From: Peptoniphilaceae bacterium
GTDB lineage: Bacteria; Bacillota; Clostridia; Tissierellales; Peptoniphilaceae
Assembly (NCBI GenBank): GCA_022769085.1
Contig: JALEKO010000017.1
Coordinates: forward strand, 1 to 53,532
Direction of reading: 5' to 3'
Length of the DNA: 53,532 nt
A program made the position numbers and the translations under genes. The notes beneath the pieces were generated by a model, which saw nothing but the letters and a program-made list of their open reading frames with translations, was not told where the DNA came from and did not search any database. How positions within the stretch are numbered: position 1 is the first letter of the stretch; each line of letters starts with the position of its first letter. Below, piece by piece: positions 1-7,576 of this stretch.

Positions 1-601
1 TGTTATATATACCTAAAATTTTCATTAATTTCATGAGAATTTTAAATTTTAAATCTGAATTTGCAGAAGTTAAAGAACGTAATTTTTTCATCATCTTTAT
101 AGCCTTTTTTGTGTATTTTTCATCTGTATATGGTTTATAAAGTTTTGATACTTTATCTAAAATATTTTCATTCACAGGGGTTAAATTTCCTAAATTAAAT
201 TTTTTTACTTCAACCTTATCTTCTTTCATTAAAATTTTATCAAATTCTGTTTCAAGTTTTGCATGATTTATTCCATTTTTACTCCACAAATTTATGTGTG
301 GATGAGCAGAACTATCTAAAGCAAAATGGCCAATATAACCATAAATATAAGCTCTATTTTCATCATCTAAATCAGTTTTTAAAAAATTTTCAAGACTTTC
401 TCTACATGAAGATTTATGTATTATATTTCCAATACGAGTTATAGGCTTTTTTGAGTTAAAAATTTCAAAAAAATAAAAATCAGAACCCTGTAAACCTAAA
501 TCATAAAAATCTCTATTTTTTTCTATAATTTCTCTTTGATTTTCTGTTAAATTTTCAATACTTAATTTTCCAAATTTATTATGTGCATAAATAGATGGCA
601 T
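1..601 (-). CDS. Zinc-dependent phospholipase C-like protein, 3' end cut by window edge
   Basis: I translated this frame directly from the minus strand. It starts at ATG 601-599 behind a clear AGGAGG site and stays open for 200 codons to the window edge, so the C-terminus is missing. It begins MPSIYAHNKFGKLSIENL and contains YDLGLQGSDFYFF, GYIGHFALDSSAHPHI and NHAKLETEFDKILM. This resembles the bacterial zinc-dependent phospholipase C family (PF00882-like), whose His and Asp residues (here YAH, GHFALD, SSAHPH, NHAKLETEFD) bind metal. No signal peptide is visible, so a cytoplasmic or unconventional location is likely and true phospholipase activity is unproven. It is divergent from the glutamine synthetase gene, with a TATAAT on the minus strand at 624-619. 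Confidence 0.75.
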   Translation of the reverse strand, partial: MPSIYAHNKFGKLSIENLTENQREIIEKNRDFYDLGLQGSDFYFFEIFNSKKPITRIGNIIHKSSCRESLENFLKTDLDDENRAYIYGYIGHFALDSSAHPHINLWSKNGINHAKLETEFDKILMKEDKVEVKKFNLGNLTPVNENILDKVSKLYKPYTDEKYTKKAIKMMKKLRSLTSANSDLKFKILMKLMKILGIYN

Positions 602-656
602 AAAATCCTCCTGATAATATTATACATTTTTGTTTTTAAATTTTATTTTTTTATAT

Positions 657-685
657 TTGACTGTTTAATTAAAATTTTTTATAAT
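657..685 (+). promoter_or_regulatory. Promoter of the type III glutamine synthetase gene
   Basis: TTGACT at 657-662, a 17-base spacer, and a perfect TATAAT at 680-685 form a strong housekeeping promoter. Transcription would start near 692, giving a leader of about 25 bases. That leader carries two Shine-Dalgarno-like stretches (AAAGGAG and AAAGGAGG), of which the second is correctly spaced for the ATG at 718. I see no obvious nitrogen-regulator operator. Confidence 0.7.
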
Positions 686-717
686 AATAACATTAAAGGA
701 GTGTTAAAGGAGGTTTT

Positions 718-2793
718 ATGGATAATTTGATAGAAAATTTTGGCAAGCTTACATTCAACAAACAAAAAATGAAAGAAAGATTGCCTCATGCCGTTTATAA
801 CAAACGGAAAGATGCCCTTAGATATAATAAAAATTTAGATAAAGAAACAGCAGACTCCATAGCTCATGCAATGAAGGAGTGGGCTTTGGAAAATGGTGCC
901 AAATTCTACACTCATCGGTTTCAACCTCTAAACGGTTTAACAGCTAAAAAACAGGAGTCTTTTTTAGATAGAAACGAAAAACACGAAGCTATTAACAGAT
1001 TTTCTGGAAAGCAATTAATTAAAGGAGAGCCTGATGCATCAAGTTTTCCATCTGGAGGAATGAGAAGCACTTTCGAAGCAAGAGGATATACATATTGGGA
1101 TTTATCTGCAAATTCTTTTATAATAAACAACTGCCTTTACATTCCATCTATTTTTGTATCTTTTAAAGGTGAAAAATTGGATAAAAGAGCTCCTCTTTTA
1201 GAATCAATGCAAAAAGTTTCCTTACAAGGATCCAGAATTACAAATATTTTTGAAAAAAAACAATATACATACAGATTAAAAACAAACGTAGGTCTTGAAC
1301 AAGAATTCTTTCTTATAGATAAAAAACTATTTGAAAAAAGATCTGACCTTTTAAATTGTGGCGTAACACTAATAGGTGCAAGAGCACCAAAGCAACAAGA
1401 ATTTTACGATCATTATTTTGGTCAAATTCCTAAAAGAGTAGAAAATTTTTTAAGTGATGTAAACGAAAGATTAACATCGCTTGGAATATATGCAAAAACA
1501 GAACATAATGAAGCTGCACCGTGCCAATTTGAAATTGCAATTATGTATGAAAATACAAATATAGCAGTTGACGATAACCAACTTTGCATGACAATTTTAA
1601 AAGAATGTGCAATAGAACACGATCTTGAATGTATTTTAAAAGAAAAGCCTTTTAAAGGCGTAAATGGCTCAGGAAAACACAATAATTATTCCATACAAAC
1701 AAATTATGGTTTAAACTGTTTTGAACCAGGAGATGATCCAAAAAACAATCCGATTTTTCTTCTTTTTACATCAGCATTATATAGAACATGTTTTGAAAAT
1801 CAAGATTTACTAAGAATTGCAACATCAACTATTACAAATGATATGCGTCTTGGTGGAGACGAGGCTCCTCCTTCAATAATATCAGTTTTTTTAGGAGAAG
1901 ATCTTGAAGAAGTTTTTAAATCAATAGCAATTGAAAATTTTGACGAACATGAACACGATAATACACTAGATGTTATTTCAATTGGAAAACAAACCACCGA
2001 CAAATCTGACAGAAATAGAACAAGCCCCGTTGCATTTACTGGAAATAAATTTGAATTTAGAATGTTGGGTTCATCAAAATCCGCATCTGATCTAAATATC
2101 CTTATAAATACTTCAATGGCAAGAATTTTAAAAGAATTTGCCGATAAATTAGAAGATACTCCTTTAGAATTTGCAGATGAAAAAGTAAAAGAAATTGTAA
2201 AAGAAACTTATGAAAAATATGGAAATATACTTTTTCAGGGAGATAATTACTCAAAAGAATGGGAAAAAGAAGCTGAAAGAAGAGGCTTTAAATCATATAA
2301 AACACTTTTAGAAGCTTTAATTCATGCTAAAGAAAATAATTCATTCAATATATATATTGAAGAAGGTATTTTTACAGAAAATGAAATTAAAGCTACATAC
2401 AACGTAGATGTTGAAAGCATTTCAAATTATTACGAATTAGAAATAAGAACTCTTCTATCAATGATAACAAAAGATATCGTGCCTTCTGCAATAAAAGAAA
2501 TTAAATCAATAGCAGATTATTTAAAAGTAATAAATAATGAAAAGTTAAATGAAAAAATTGTGCTAATTAATAAACTTTTAAACGAACTTTTAGTTGAAGA
2601 TGAAAAATTAAAAGATGTCTATAGCATTTCACAAAATTATGATGATTTTGAAAAAAAAGCTTTATATCTTGAAAAAAATGCAAAAGAAAAATTGATTTCA
2701 ATAAGAGAAATTGCAGATAAACTTGAAGAACTTATCAGCAGGGAAAATTATTCAATACCTACTTATGAAGATATGTTTAATTCTCTTAGATAA
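718..2793 (+). CDS. glnN: Glutamine synthetase, type III (GSIII)
   Basis: This 691-residue protein is the large GSIII form of glutamine synthetase, which joins ammonia to glutamate using ATP in the cytoplasm. The length fits GSIII (about 700 residues) and not GSI (about 450). Family signatures are visible: MRSTFEARGYTYWDL, GLEQEFFLID, NGSGKHNNYSI (ATP and glutamate site), LGGDEAPPSIISVFLG and DRNRTSPVAFTGNKFEFR. The C-terminal 150 residues are helical and Lys/Glu-rich, as in other GSIII proteins. It is a single-gene unit with its own promoter and a bidirectional terminator, which it shares with the converging lar genes. Start at ATG 718 is set by AAAGGAGG seven bases upstream. Confidence 0.95.
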   Translation: MDNLIENFGKLTFNKQKMKERLPHAVYNKRKDALRYNKNLDKETADSIAHAMKEWALENGAKFYTHRFQPLNGLTAKKQESFLDRNEKHEAINRFSGKQLIKGEPDASSFPSGGMRSTFEARGYTYWDLSANSFIINNCLYIPSIFVSFKGEKLDKRAPLLESMQKVSLQGSRITNIFEKKQYTYRLKTNVGLEQEFFLIDKKLFEKRSDLLNCGVTLIGARAPKQQEFYDHYFGQIPKRVENFLSDVNERLTSLGIYAKTEHNEAAPCQFEIAIMYENTNIAVDDNQLCMTILKECAIEHDLECILKEKPFKGVNGSGKHNNYSIQTNYGLNCFEPGDDPKNNPIFLLFTSALYRTCFENQDLLRIATSTITNDMRLGGDEAPPSIISVFLGEDLEEVFKSIAIENFDEHEHDNTLDVISIGKQTTDKSDRNRTSPVAFTGNKFEFRMLGSSKSASDLNILINTSMARILKEFADKLEDTPLEFADEKVKEIVKETYEKYGNILFQGDNYSKEWEKEAERRGFKSYKTLLEALIHAKENNSFNIYIEEGIFTENEIKATYNVDVESISNYYELEIRTLLSMITKDIVPSAIKEIKSIADYLKVINNEKLNEKIVLINKLLNELLVEDEKLKDVYSISQNYDDFEKKALYLEKNAKEKLISIREIADKLEELISRENYSIPTYEDMFNSLR

Positions 2794-2805
2794 ATTTAGA
2801 ATTTA

Positions 2806-2832
2806 AAAAGTCGCAATGTTTGCGACTTTTTT
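2806..2832. terminator. Bidirectional terminator between glnN and larC
   Basis: An 11-base perfect stem (2806-2816 with 2820-2830, core AGTCGCAA/TTGCGACT) and a 3-base loop are flanked by A and T runs on both sides. It lies directly after the larC2 stop (2831-2833) on the minus strand and 13 bases after the glnN stop on the plus strand, so it can serve both converging transcripts. Confidence 0.85.
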
Positions 2833-3265
2833 ATATTTCTTTCATTATTAAATTATATGCCTTTTCAAGGCTTATTTTATTTTTTATAGCTACTTCTTTT
2901 AAAGATTCATATTCAATTCTAGGTATTTTTTCATTATTTATTGTAATAAACTTTACATTTACATCTCCTAAAGATGTATTTAATATTTTTTGCTCTCTTT
3001 TTAAAACTTTTCTTTCAACATCATATTTTCGTATTCCAATAGAAGTAGAATATTTAAAAATATTTTCTACAATTAAATTTTCTTTTTCTTTATTTAAAAT
3101 TACAGATAATTTATATGCAGGTCGATTTTTTTTCATAAAAATAGGAACATAAAAAACATCAAGTGCATCTTTTAGAAGAATTTCCATCAAAAATCCCAAA
3201 TTTTCACCAGTACTGTCATCTATATTTGTTTCAATAACTTCAATATTATTTTTTATTTTTTTTTT
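2831..3265 (-). CDS. larC: LarC, C-terminal part (LarC2), reached by -1 frameshift
   Basis: This is the C-terminal half of LarC, the nickel insertase that makes the nickel-pincer nucleotide by a CTP-dependent reaction. The frame is open from 3265 and reads KKKIKNNIEVIETNIDDSTG, then GFLMEILLKDALDVFYVPI and MKKNRPAY, which are conserved LarC core motifs. An ATG at 3199 would begin only after the conserved TNIDDSTGE motif, so independent initiation there would give a truncated protein. No stop is met between the A11 run at 3256-3266 and 2833. Joined to LarC1 by a -1 shift it gives roughly 393 residues, the usual full LarC length. The stop abuts the terminator. Confidence 0.85.
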   Translation of the reverse strand, partial: KKKIKNNIEVIETNIDDSTGENLGFLMEILLKDALDVFYVPIFMKKNRPAYKLSVILNKEKENLIVENIFKYSTSIGIRKYDVERKVLKREQKILNTSLGDVNVKFITINNEKIPRIEYESLKEVAIKNKISLEKAYNLIMKEI

Positions 3266-3267
3266 TC
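3253..3267 (-). other. Probable -1 ribosomal frameshift site in larC
   Basis: On the minus strand GAA is followed by a run of eleven A (3266-3256) and then TAA. Frame 0 reads GAA AAA AAA AAA TAA. Stepping back one base after the last Lys codon gives ATA AAA AAT AAT ATT GAA, which enters the conserved LarC2 sequence. Known larC genes (Lactobacillus plantarum larC1/larC2) use programmed frameshifting between the same two halves. The A run is a standard slippery sequence. Confidence 0.8.
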
Positions 3268-4011
3268 AATTTCCATAACTCTAAGTATATTATTAGTTTT
3301 CTTAAAATTATTTTTTCCAGCACCAATCCCTACTCTTTTAACTTTAAAAGGGAAATCTAATTTACCAGTAGCATAATTTGCAACAATCGCAGCTCCTGTT
3401 GGAGTATTTCTCTCACCAAAATCATCAATTAAATTTAAATTAAAATCATTATCAGTTATTATATTAAGTGTAGCAGGTGTTGGAAGAGGCATTGGTCCAT
3501 GAGCTATATTTATATATCCTTTTGCTTCATAAAAATCTGAAAAATAAACATTATCAGGATTTAAATCATCCATTAAAATTGACACTCCAATTATGTCTAT
3601 AATGGAATCTATTGCTCCAACCTCATGAAAATGCACTTCACTAATATCAATTCCATGAGCCTTAGACTCTGCTTTTGCAATTATTTTAAATATTTTTTTT
3701 GCATTTCCTTTAACTTTTTCATTAAAACTTCCAGAATCTATAATTTTTTCAATTTCAAAAAGATTTCTATGAAAGTGATGATTATCATGTATATTGTCTT
3801 CATGATGATCTTTATTTTCATTTATTATCACTTCAAAATAATTTGAATCAATACCATTTTTTATTTTTCTATCAAAAATAAGCTCATACTTTCCAAAATC
3901 TATCGATTTTAATCCTTCAATTAATTTTTCTTTACTTGCTCCTAAATCTAAAAGAGATGCTATTGTCATATCTCCAGATATTCCAGAATACATTTCAAAA
4001 TATAAATCCAT
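3253..4011 (-). CDS. larC: LarC, N-terminal part (LarC1)
   Basis: These 252 residues are the N-terminal half of LarC, the last enzyme of nickel-pincer cofactor synthesis (LarB carboxylates and hydrolyses nicotinate adenine dinucleotide, LarE adds sulfur, LarC inserts nickel). Visible motifs are MYSGISGDMTIASLLDLGA, SEVHFHEVGAIDSIIDIIG, GPMPLPTPATLNII and NTPTGAAIV. A His-rich stretch near residues 69-81 (DHHEDNIHDNHHFHR) may hold nickel, as in other LarC proteins. It ends EIEKKK-stop inside an A11 run, where a -1 slip leads into LarC2. Its ATG shares one base with the larB stop (TAATG), showing translational coupling. Confidence 0.92.
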   Translation of the reverse strand: MDLYFEMYSGISGDMTIASLLDLGASKEKLIEGLKSIDFGKYELIFDRKIKNGIDSNYFEVIINENKDHHEDNIHDNHHFHRNLFEIEKIIDSGSFNEKVKGNAKKIFKIIAKAESKAHGIDISEVHFHEVGAIDSIIDIIGVSILMDDLNPDNVYFSDFYEAKGYINIAHGPMPLPTPATLNIITDNDFNLNLIDDFGERNTPTGAAIVANYATGKLDFPFKVKRVGIGAGKNNFKKTNNILRVMEIEKKK

Positions 4012-4760
4012 TATAATTTACCCTCAACCAAAAAATTTATCTGAGCTGCATTATATGCTGCTCCATATCCATTATCAATATTTACTACGCTTATTCCTTC
4101 TGCACAACTGTTTATCATTGTAAGAAGTGCTGATATGCCTTTTAATGATGCTCCATAACCTACTGATGTTGGAACTGCTATTATAGGTCTATCTACAAGA
4201 CCTGCAAGAACTGTTGGGAGTGCTCCTTCCATACCTGCAATTGCTATTATAGCATTTGCTTTTTTTATTTCATCCATTTTAGAAAAAACTCTATGAATTC
4301 CAGATACCCCAACATCATAAAATTTATTTGTTTTACACCCGAAAAATTCAGCAGTTATTCTTGCTTCTTCTGCAATTTTCATATCTGCAGTTCCACCAGT
4401 ACATATTGCAACATTTCCTATTTGTTCGTTTTTTGAAAATTTTATAAACCCTGTTTGAGATAGAGGATCATAATTTAAAGAAGGAATGGATTTTAAAATT
4501 TTTTTTGCTCTTTTTTTAGATAATCTTGTAATTAAAACGTCTTCTTTTCTTTCTATAAATGAATTAATAATTTCAATAATATGTTCAATTTTTTTATTTT
4601 CTCCAAATATTACTTCACCAAAATGCCTTCTTGATTTTCTTTGAAAATCAAGTTTTGCAAAATTCATTTCTTTATAATTGAAATCTTTAAGATATTTAAT
4701 TCCATCATTTATAGAAATTTCCCCATTTTTTATATTTTCTAAAAAATTTTTTTCATCCAT
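4011..4760 (-). CDS. larB: LarB, pyridinium-3,5-biscarboxylic acid mononucleotide synthase
   Basis: LarB carboxylates C5 of nicotinate adenine dinucleotide and releases AMP, the first step of nickel-pincer synthesis. The C-terminal half is a PurE-like carboxylase fold: GNVAICTGGTADMKIAEEA, YDVGVSGIHRVF, AIIAIAGMEGALPTVLAGLV and PIIAVPTSVGYGASLKGISA. About 249 residues from the chosen start match the family. I chose ATG 4760 (MDEKNF) because GAGG lies six to seven bases upstream inside the end of larE. The ATG at 4772 has no such site and would overlap larE by 11 bases. It is the middle gene of larE-larB-larC. Confidence 0.93.
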   Translation of the reverse strand: MDEKNFLENIKNGEISINDGIKYLKDFNYKEMNFAKLDFQRKSRRHFGEVIFGENKKIEHIIEIINSFIERKEDVLITRLSKKRAKKILKSIPSLNYDPLSQTGFIKFSKNEQIGNVAICTGGTADMKIAEEARITAEFFGCKTNKFYDVGVSGIHRVFSKMDEIKKANAIIAIAGMEGALPTVLAGLVDRPIIAVPTSVGYGASLKGISALLTMINSCAEGISVVNIDNGYGAAYNAAQINFLVEGKL

Positions 4761-4761
4761 T

Positions 4762-5568
4762 TTATTCCTCATCCATAGATCCAGACCTAAAACCTTCCAT
4801 ATCTAGATTTATATATTTAAAGCCTATTTTTTTAAGTTTTGAAACAATTTTATCTTTGTTTTTAAAAAAGTCGAAAAATTTATCTTTTTCTATTTCTATT
4901 CTTGTAACATCCCCATAAACTCTTATTCTATTTACAGAAAATTTTTCGTTTCTTAAAAATTCTTCACCTTTTTCAATTAAAGGAAGTTTTTTTGTGTCAA
5001 TTTTTGTATTATATGCAAATCTTGTAGCAAGACAAGGTGCTGAAGGTTTTTCAGAAACCCATAAATTCATCTTTTTTGCAAGTTCTCTAACTTCACTTTT
5101 TGAAAAATCACATTTTCTTAATGGACTTACCACTTTCAAATCTTCAAGTGCTAGAAGTCCTGGTCTATAAACTTTTAAATCATCCATATTAGTTCCATCT
5201 AATACATATTTAAGATTATTGTTTTTTGCAAATTCTATTGCTTTACTAAATAATGCATATTTACAGTAATAACACCTTCTTTTATCATTATTCATAACTT
5301 TTTCATTATTACTTACATCAATATCCAAAAATTCATGATCTACTTTTAAGTCCTTTACAATACTTAAAATATCAGAATAATCACTTTCTGGAATTAAAAG
5401 CGTTTTAAATGTAAGTGCCATTACTTTTCCTAAATTTTTTTCTGATTCTTCTTTTGCAATTTTTAAAATTAATGTAGAATCTACACCACCTGAAAAGCAA
5501 ACAAGGACACCATCTTTTGTTAAATTTGATATATAATTTTTTAAATTTTTTTCTTTTTCAATATTCAT
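4762..5568 (-). CDS. larE: LarE, ATP-dependent sulfur-insertion enzyme
   Basis: LarE adenylylates and then thiolates both carboxylates of the LarB product. This 268-residue protein has the PP-loop SGGVDS at residues 26-31 and the region PSAPCLATRF with Cys179, matching the sacrificial Cys176 of L. plantarum LarE. It also has Cys99 and Cys102 in RRCYYCK. Such a three-cysteine set is known in LarE proteins that use a [4Fe-4S] cluster instead of giving up their own cysteine, so this one may be catalytic rather than single-use. It is the first gene of the lar operon. No Shine-Dalgarno site is visible, and a TATAAT ends only six bases before the ATG, so the mRNA may be leaderless. Confidence 0.93.
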   Translation of the reverse strand: MNIEKEKNLKNYISNLTKDGVLVCFSGGVDSTLILKIAKEESEKNLGKVMALTFKTLLIPESDYSDILSIVKDLKVDHEFLDIDVSNNEKVMNNDKRRCYYCKYALFSKAIEFAKNNNLKYVLDGTNMDDLKVYRPGLLALEDLKVVSPLRKCDFSKSEVRELAKKMNLWVSEKPSAPCLATRFAYNTKIDTKKLPLIEKGEEFLRNEKFSVNRIRVYGDVTRIEIEKDKFFDFFKNKDKIVSKLKKIGFKYINLDMEGFRSGSMDEE

Positions 5569-5574
5569 AATTTA

Positions 5575-5580
5575 ATTATA
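5575..5580 (-). promoter_or_regulatory. Possible -10 box of a leaderless larE promoter
   Basis: Reading the minus strand, TATAAT (5580-5575) is followed by six bases and then the larE ATG at 5568. A transcript starting the usual six to seven bases after the -10 box would begin at the start codon itself. The -35 region (TTTAAT at 5603-5598, 17-base spacing) is weak. A TATAAT in such AT-rich DNA can be chance. Confidence 0.4.
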
Positions 5581-5698
5581 GTCTAATAACACAATTAATT
5601 AAAGGAATATTATTAATAAATTAATTTGATAAATTAAAAACATTAAAATTTTAGTTACTCTATATAAAGTAAATGCATAATTTAAAACTTTGCAATAA

Positions 5699-5734
5699 AA
5701 AAAGCAAAGCTTTTAGATTAAAGCTTTGCTTTTT
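5699..5734 (-). terminator. Terminator at the end of the fucose operon
   Basis: A 15-base stem (5699-5713 with 5720-5734, core AAGCAAAGCTTT/AAAGCTTTGCTT) with a 6-base loop lies ten bases after the fucO stop. On the minus strand it continues into a T run (5701-5695). It separates the fucose operon from larE downstream. Confidence 0.85.
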
Positions 5735-5743
5735 AATAACAAA

Positions 5744-6892
5744 TTATAAAAGAATTCTGTACAACTCTTCTATTTCTTCAACTGTAGGAGTTCTTGGATT
5801 TCCTGGAGTACATGCATCGTTAAATGCTGATGTTGCAAGGAAATTAATATCTTCTTCTTTAAGTGTTCCTTTTAAATCTTTAGGAATTCCAACATCAGAA
5901 GAAAGTTTTTTTACAGCTTCAATTGCTGCATTTCTATATTCTTCAGTTGTCATTGAATCTACATTTTCTACTTTCATAGCTTTTGCTATATATTTATATT
6001 TTTCTGCTGTAAAATCTTTATTGTATTCCATTACTATTGGAAGAAGCATTGCACAGCATACTCCATGTGCAAGTCCATATAAAGCACCTAGTGAGTGTGC
6101 CATTGAGTGAGCAATTCCAAGGCCTACATTTGAAAAGCCCATTCCTGCAACATATTGTGCAAGAGCCATTTTTTCTCTTCCTTCAGCTTTATTTTCAACA
6201 GCATCTCTTAGATAATCATTTACAAGTTCTATTGCTTTTAAGTGGAACATATCAGTAAGTTCCCATGCTCCTAGTGTTATATATCCTTCAATTGCATGTG
6301 TTAATGCATCCATTCCTGTTGATGCTGTAAGTCCTTTTGGCATTGAGCTCATCATATCAGGATCTACGAGTGCAACATTTGGTATATCATGTGTGTCTAC
6401 GCATACAAATTTACGTTTTCTTTCTTCATCTGTAATTACATAATTTATAGTAACTTCAGCTGCAGTTCCTGCTGTTGTAGGAATTGCTATTGTTGTAACT
6501 GCTGGGTTTTTTGTTTCTGCTTCGCCTTCAAGACTTCTTACATCATCAAAATCTGGGTTATTAATTATAATTCCAATTGCTTTTGCAGTATCCATTGAAC
6601 TTCCACCACCAATTGCAATTATATAATCTGCATTAGAATCTTTAAAAGCTTTTACTCCATTTTTTACATTTGTAATTGTAGGATTTGGTTGAATATCACT
6701 AAATATTTCATATTCAAGATTATTTTCATCAAGTAAGTCTGTAACTTTATTTGCTACTTTAAATTTTAATAAATCAGAATCTGTAACTACAAGTGCTTTT
6801 TTTGCATTTAATTTATTAACTATGGAAACAAGTTCTTTTACTGCTCCCTTGCCATGATAGGAAACTTCATTAAGTACAATTCTATTTACCAT
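5744..6892 (-). CDS. fucO: L-lactaldehyde reductase / 1,2-propanediol dehydrogenase
   Basis: This iron-containing, NAD-dependent alcohol dehydrogenase of 382 residues has the same length as E. coli FucO. It reduces the L-lactaldehyde released by FucA to L-1,2-propanediol, which regenerates NAD+ during anaerobic fucose use. Visible features are the nucleotide-binding GGGSSMDTAKAIG, the metal-site DALTHAIEGY and HSMAHSLGALYGLAHGVCCAM with the two further His ligands. Gly-Gly-Ala-type loops such as AIPTTAGTAAEVT are also present. GGAGG precedes the ATG. It is the last gene of the operon, 23 bases after fucA. Substrate is inferred from operon context, since this family is broad. Confidence 0.93.
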   Translation of the reverse strand: MVNRIVLNEVSYHGKGAVKELVSIVNKLNAKKALVVTDSDLLKFKVANKVTDLLDENNLEYEIFSDIQPNPTITNVKNGVKAFKDSNADYIIAIGGGSSMDTAKAIGIIINNPDFDDVRSLEGEAETKNPAVTTIAIPTTAGTAAEVTINYVITDEERKRKFVCVDTHDIPNVALVDPDMMSSMPKGLTASTGMDALTHAIEGYITLGAWELTDMFHLKAIELVNDYLRDAVENKAEGREKMALAQYVAGMGFSNVGLGIAHSMAHSLGALYGLAHGVCCAMLLPIVMEYNKDFTAEKYKYIAKAMKVENVDSMTTEEYRNAAIEAVKKLSSDVGIPKDLKGTLKEEDINFLATSAFNDACTPGNPRTPTVEEIEELYRILL

Positions 6893-6915
6893 TTTTTCCT
6901 CCCAAAAGGTATTAA

Positions 6916-7560
6916 TTATTTTATTTGACCGTAATTTTCAAATTTTTTCTCTAAAACTTTAAGTTCTTCATCATCAATAATATATGGCTTTCCTATAGAT
7001 CTTGCTCTATAATACACATTTGCACAATATTCAACTTCATCTATAACATTAAATGCATTTGCAATATCTTTTTCGCCAGCTAAAATTCCATGATTTGCAA
7101 GCAAAACTGCTTTTCTACCTTCCATGCTTTTTATCGCATTATCTGCAAGTTCCTTTGAACCAAATGTTGCATATTCAGCACATCTTACTTCTCCTCCAGC
7201 AACTTCAAGCATATAATGGGAAGGTAAAATACTTTCTCTAAGACATGCAAATATTGAAGCAAAAAGTGTATGAGCATGAATTACTGAATTAATATCTTCT
7301 CTGTTTTTATATACATTTGCATGCATTTGCCATTCACTTGATGGCTTTTTATCACCCTCTATTACTTTACCATCAAGCGTTAGAATAACTATATCTTCAG
7401 TATGAGTTTTATGAAACTCAATTCCAGAAGGAGTTATAGCCATGTATCCCGTTTTTCTATCGTAAATAGATAAATTTCCACCAGTTCCTTTTGTAAGATT
7501 TGATTCAAATAATCTATTTCCATATTCAACGAGTAATTTTCTTTCTTCATTCATTAACAT
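6916..7560 (-). CDS. fucA: L-fuculose-1-phosphate aldolase
   Basis: This class II (zinc) aldolase of 214 residues splits L-fuculose 1-phosphate into dihydroxyacetone phosphate and L-lactaldehyde. The zinc ligands and catalytic Glu of the FucA/AraD family are visible in SSEWQMHANVY (Glu), VIHAHTLFAS (two His) and LLANHGILAG (third His). GTGGNLSIYD is the phosphate-binding N-terminal loop. Length matches E. coli FucA (215). Two ATGs (7560 and 7554) follow an AAGGAAA site and I keep the first. Neighbours fucI, fucU and fucO make fuculose phosphate more likely than rhamnulose or ribulose phosphate. Confidence 0.92.
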   Translation of the reverse strand: MLMNEERKLLVEYGNRLFESNLTKGTGGNLSIYDRKTGYMAITPSGIEFHKTHTEDIVILTLDGKVIEGDKKPSSEWQMHANVYKNREDINSVIHAHTLFASIFACLRESILPSHYMLEVAGGEVRCAEYATFGSKELADNAIKSMEGRKAVLLANHGILAGEKDIANAFNVIDEVEYCANVYYRARSIGKPYIIDDEELKVLEKKFENYGQIK

Positions 7561-7576
7561 ACTAAATTTCCTTTAT

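Noticed and set aside
2831-4011. larC as a pseudogene broken by a frameshift
   Set aside because: The break lies at an A11 slippery run, both halves keep all conserved motifs, and the same two-frame form is known to be functional in L. plantarum. A homopolymer error remains possible but is the weaker explanation.
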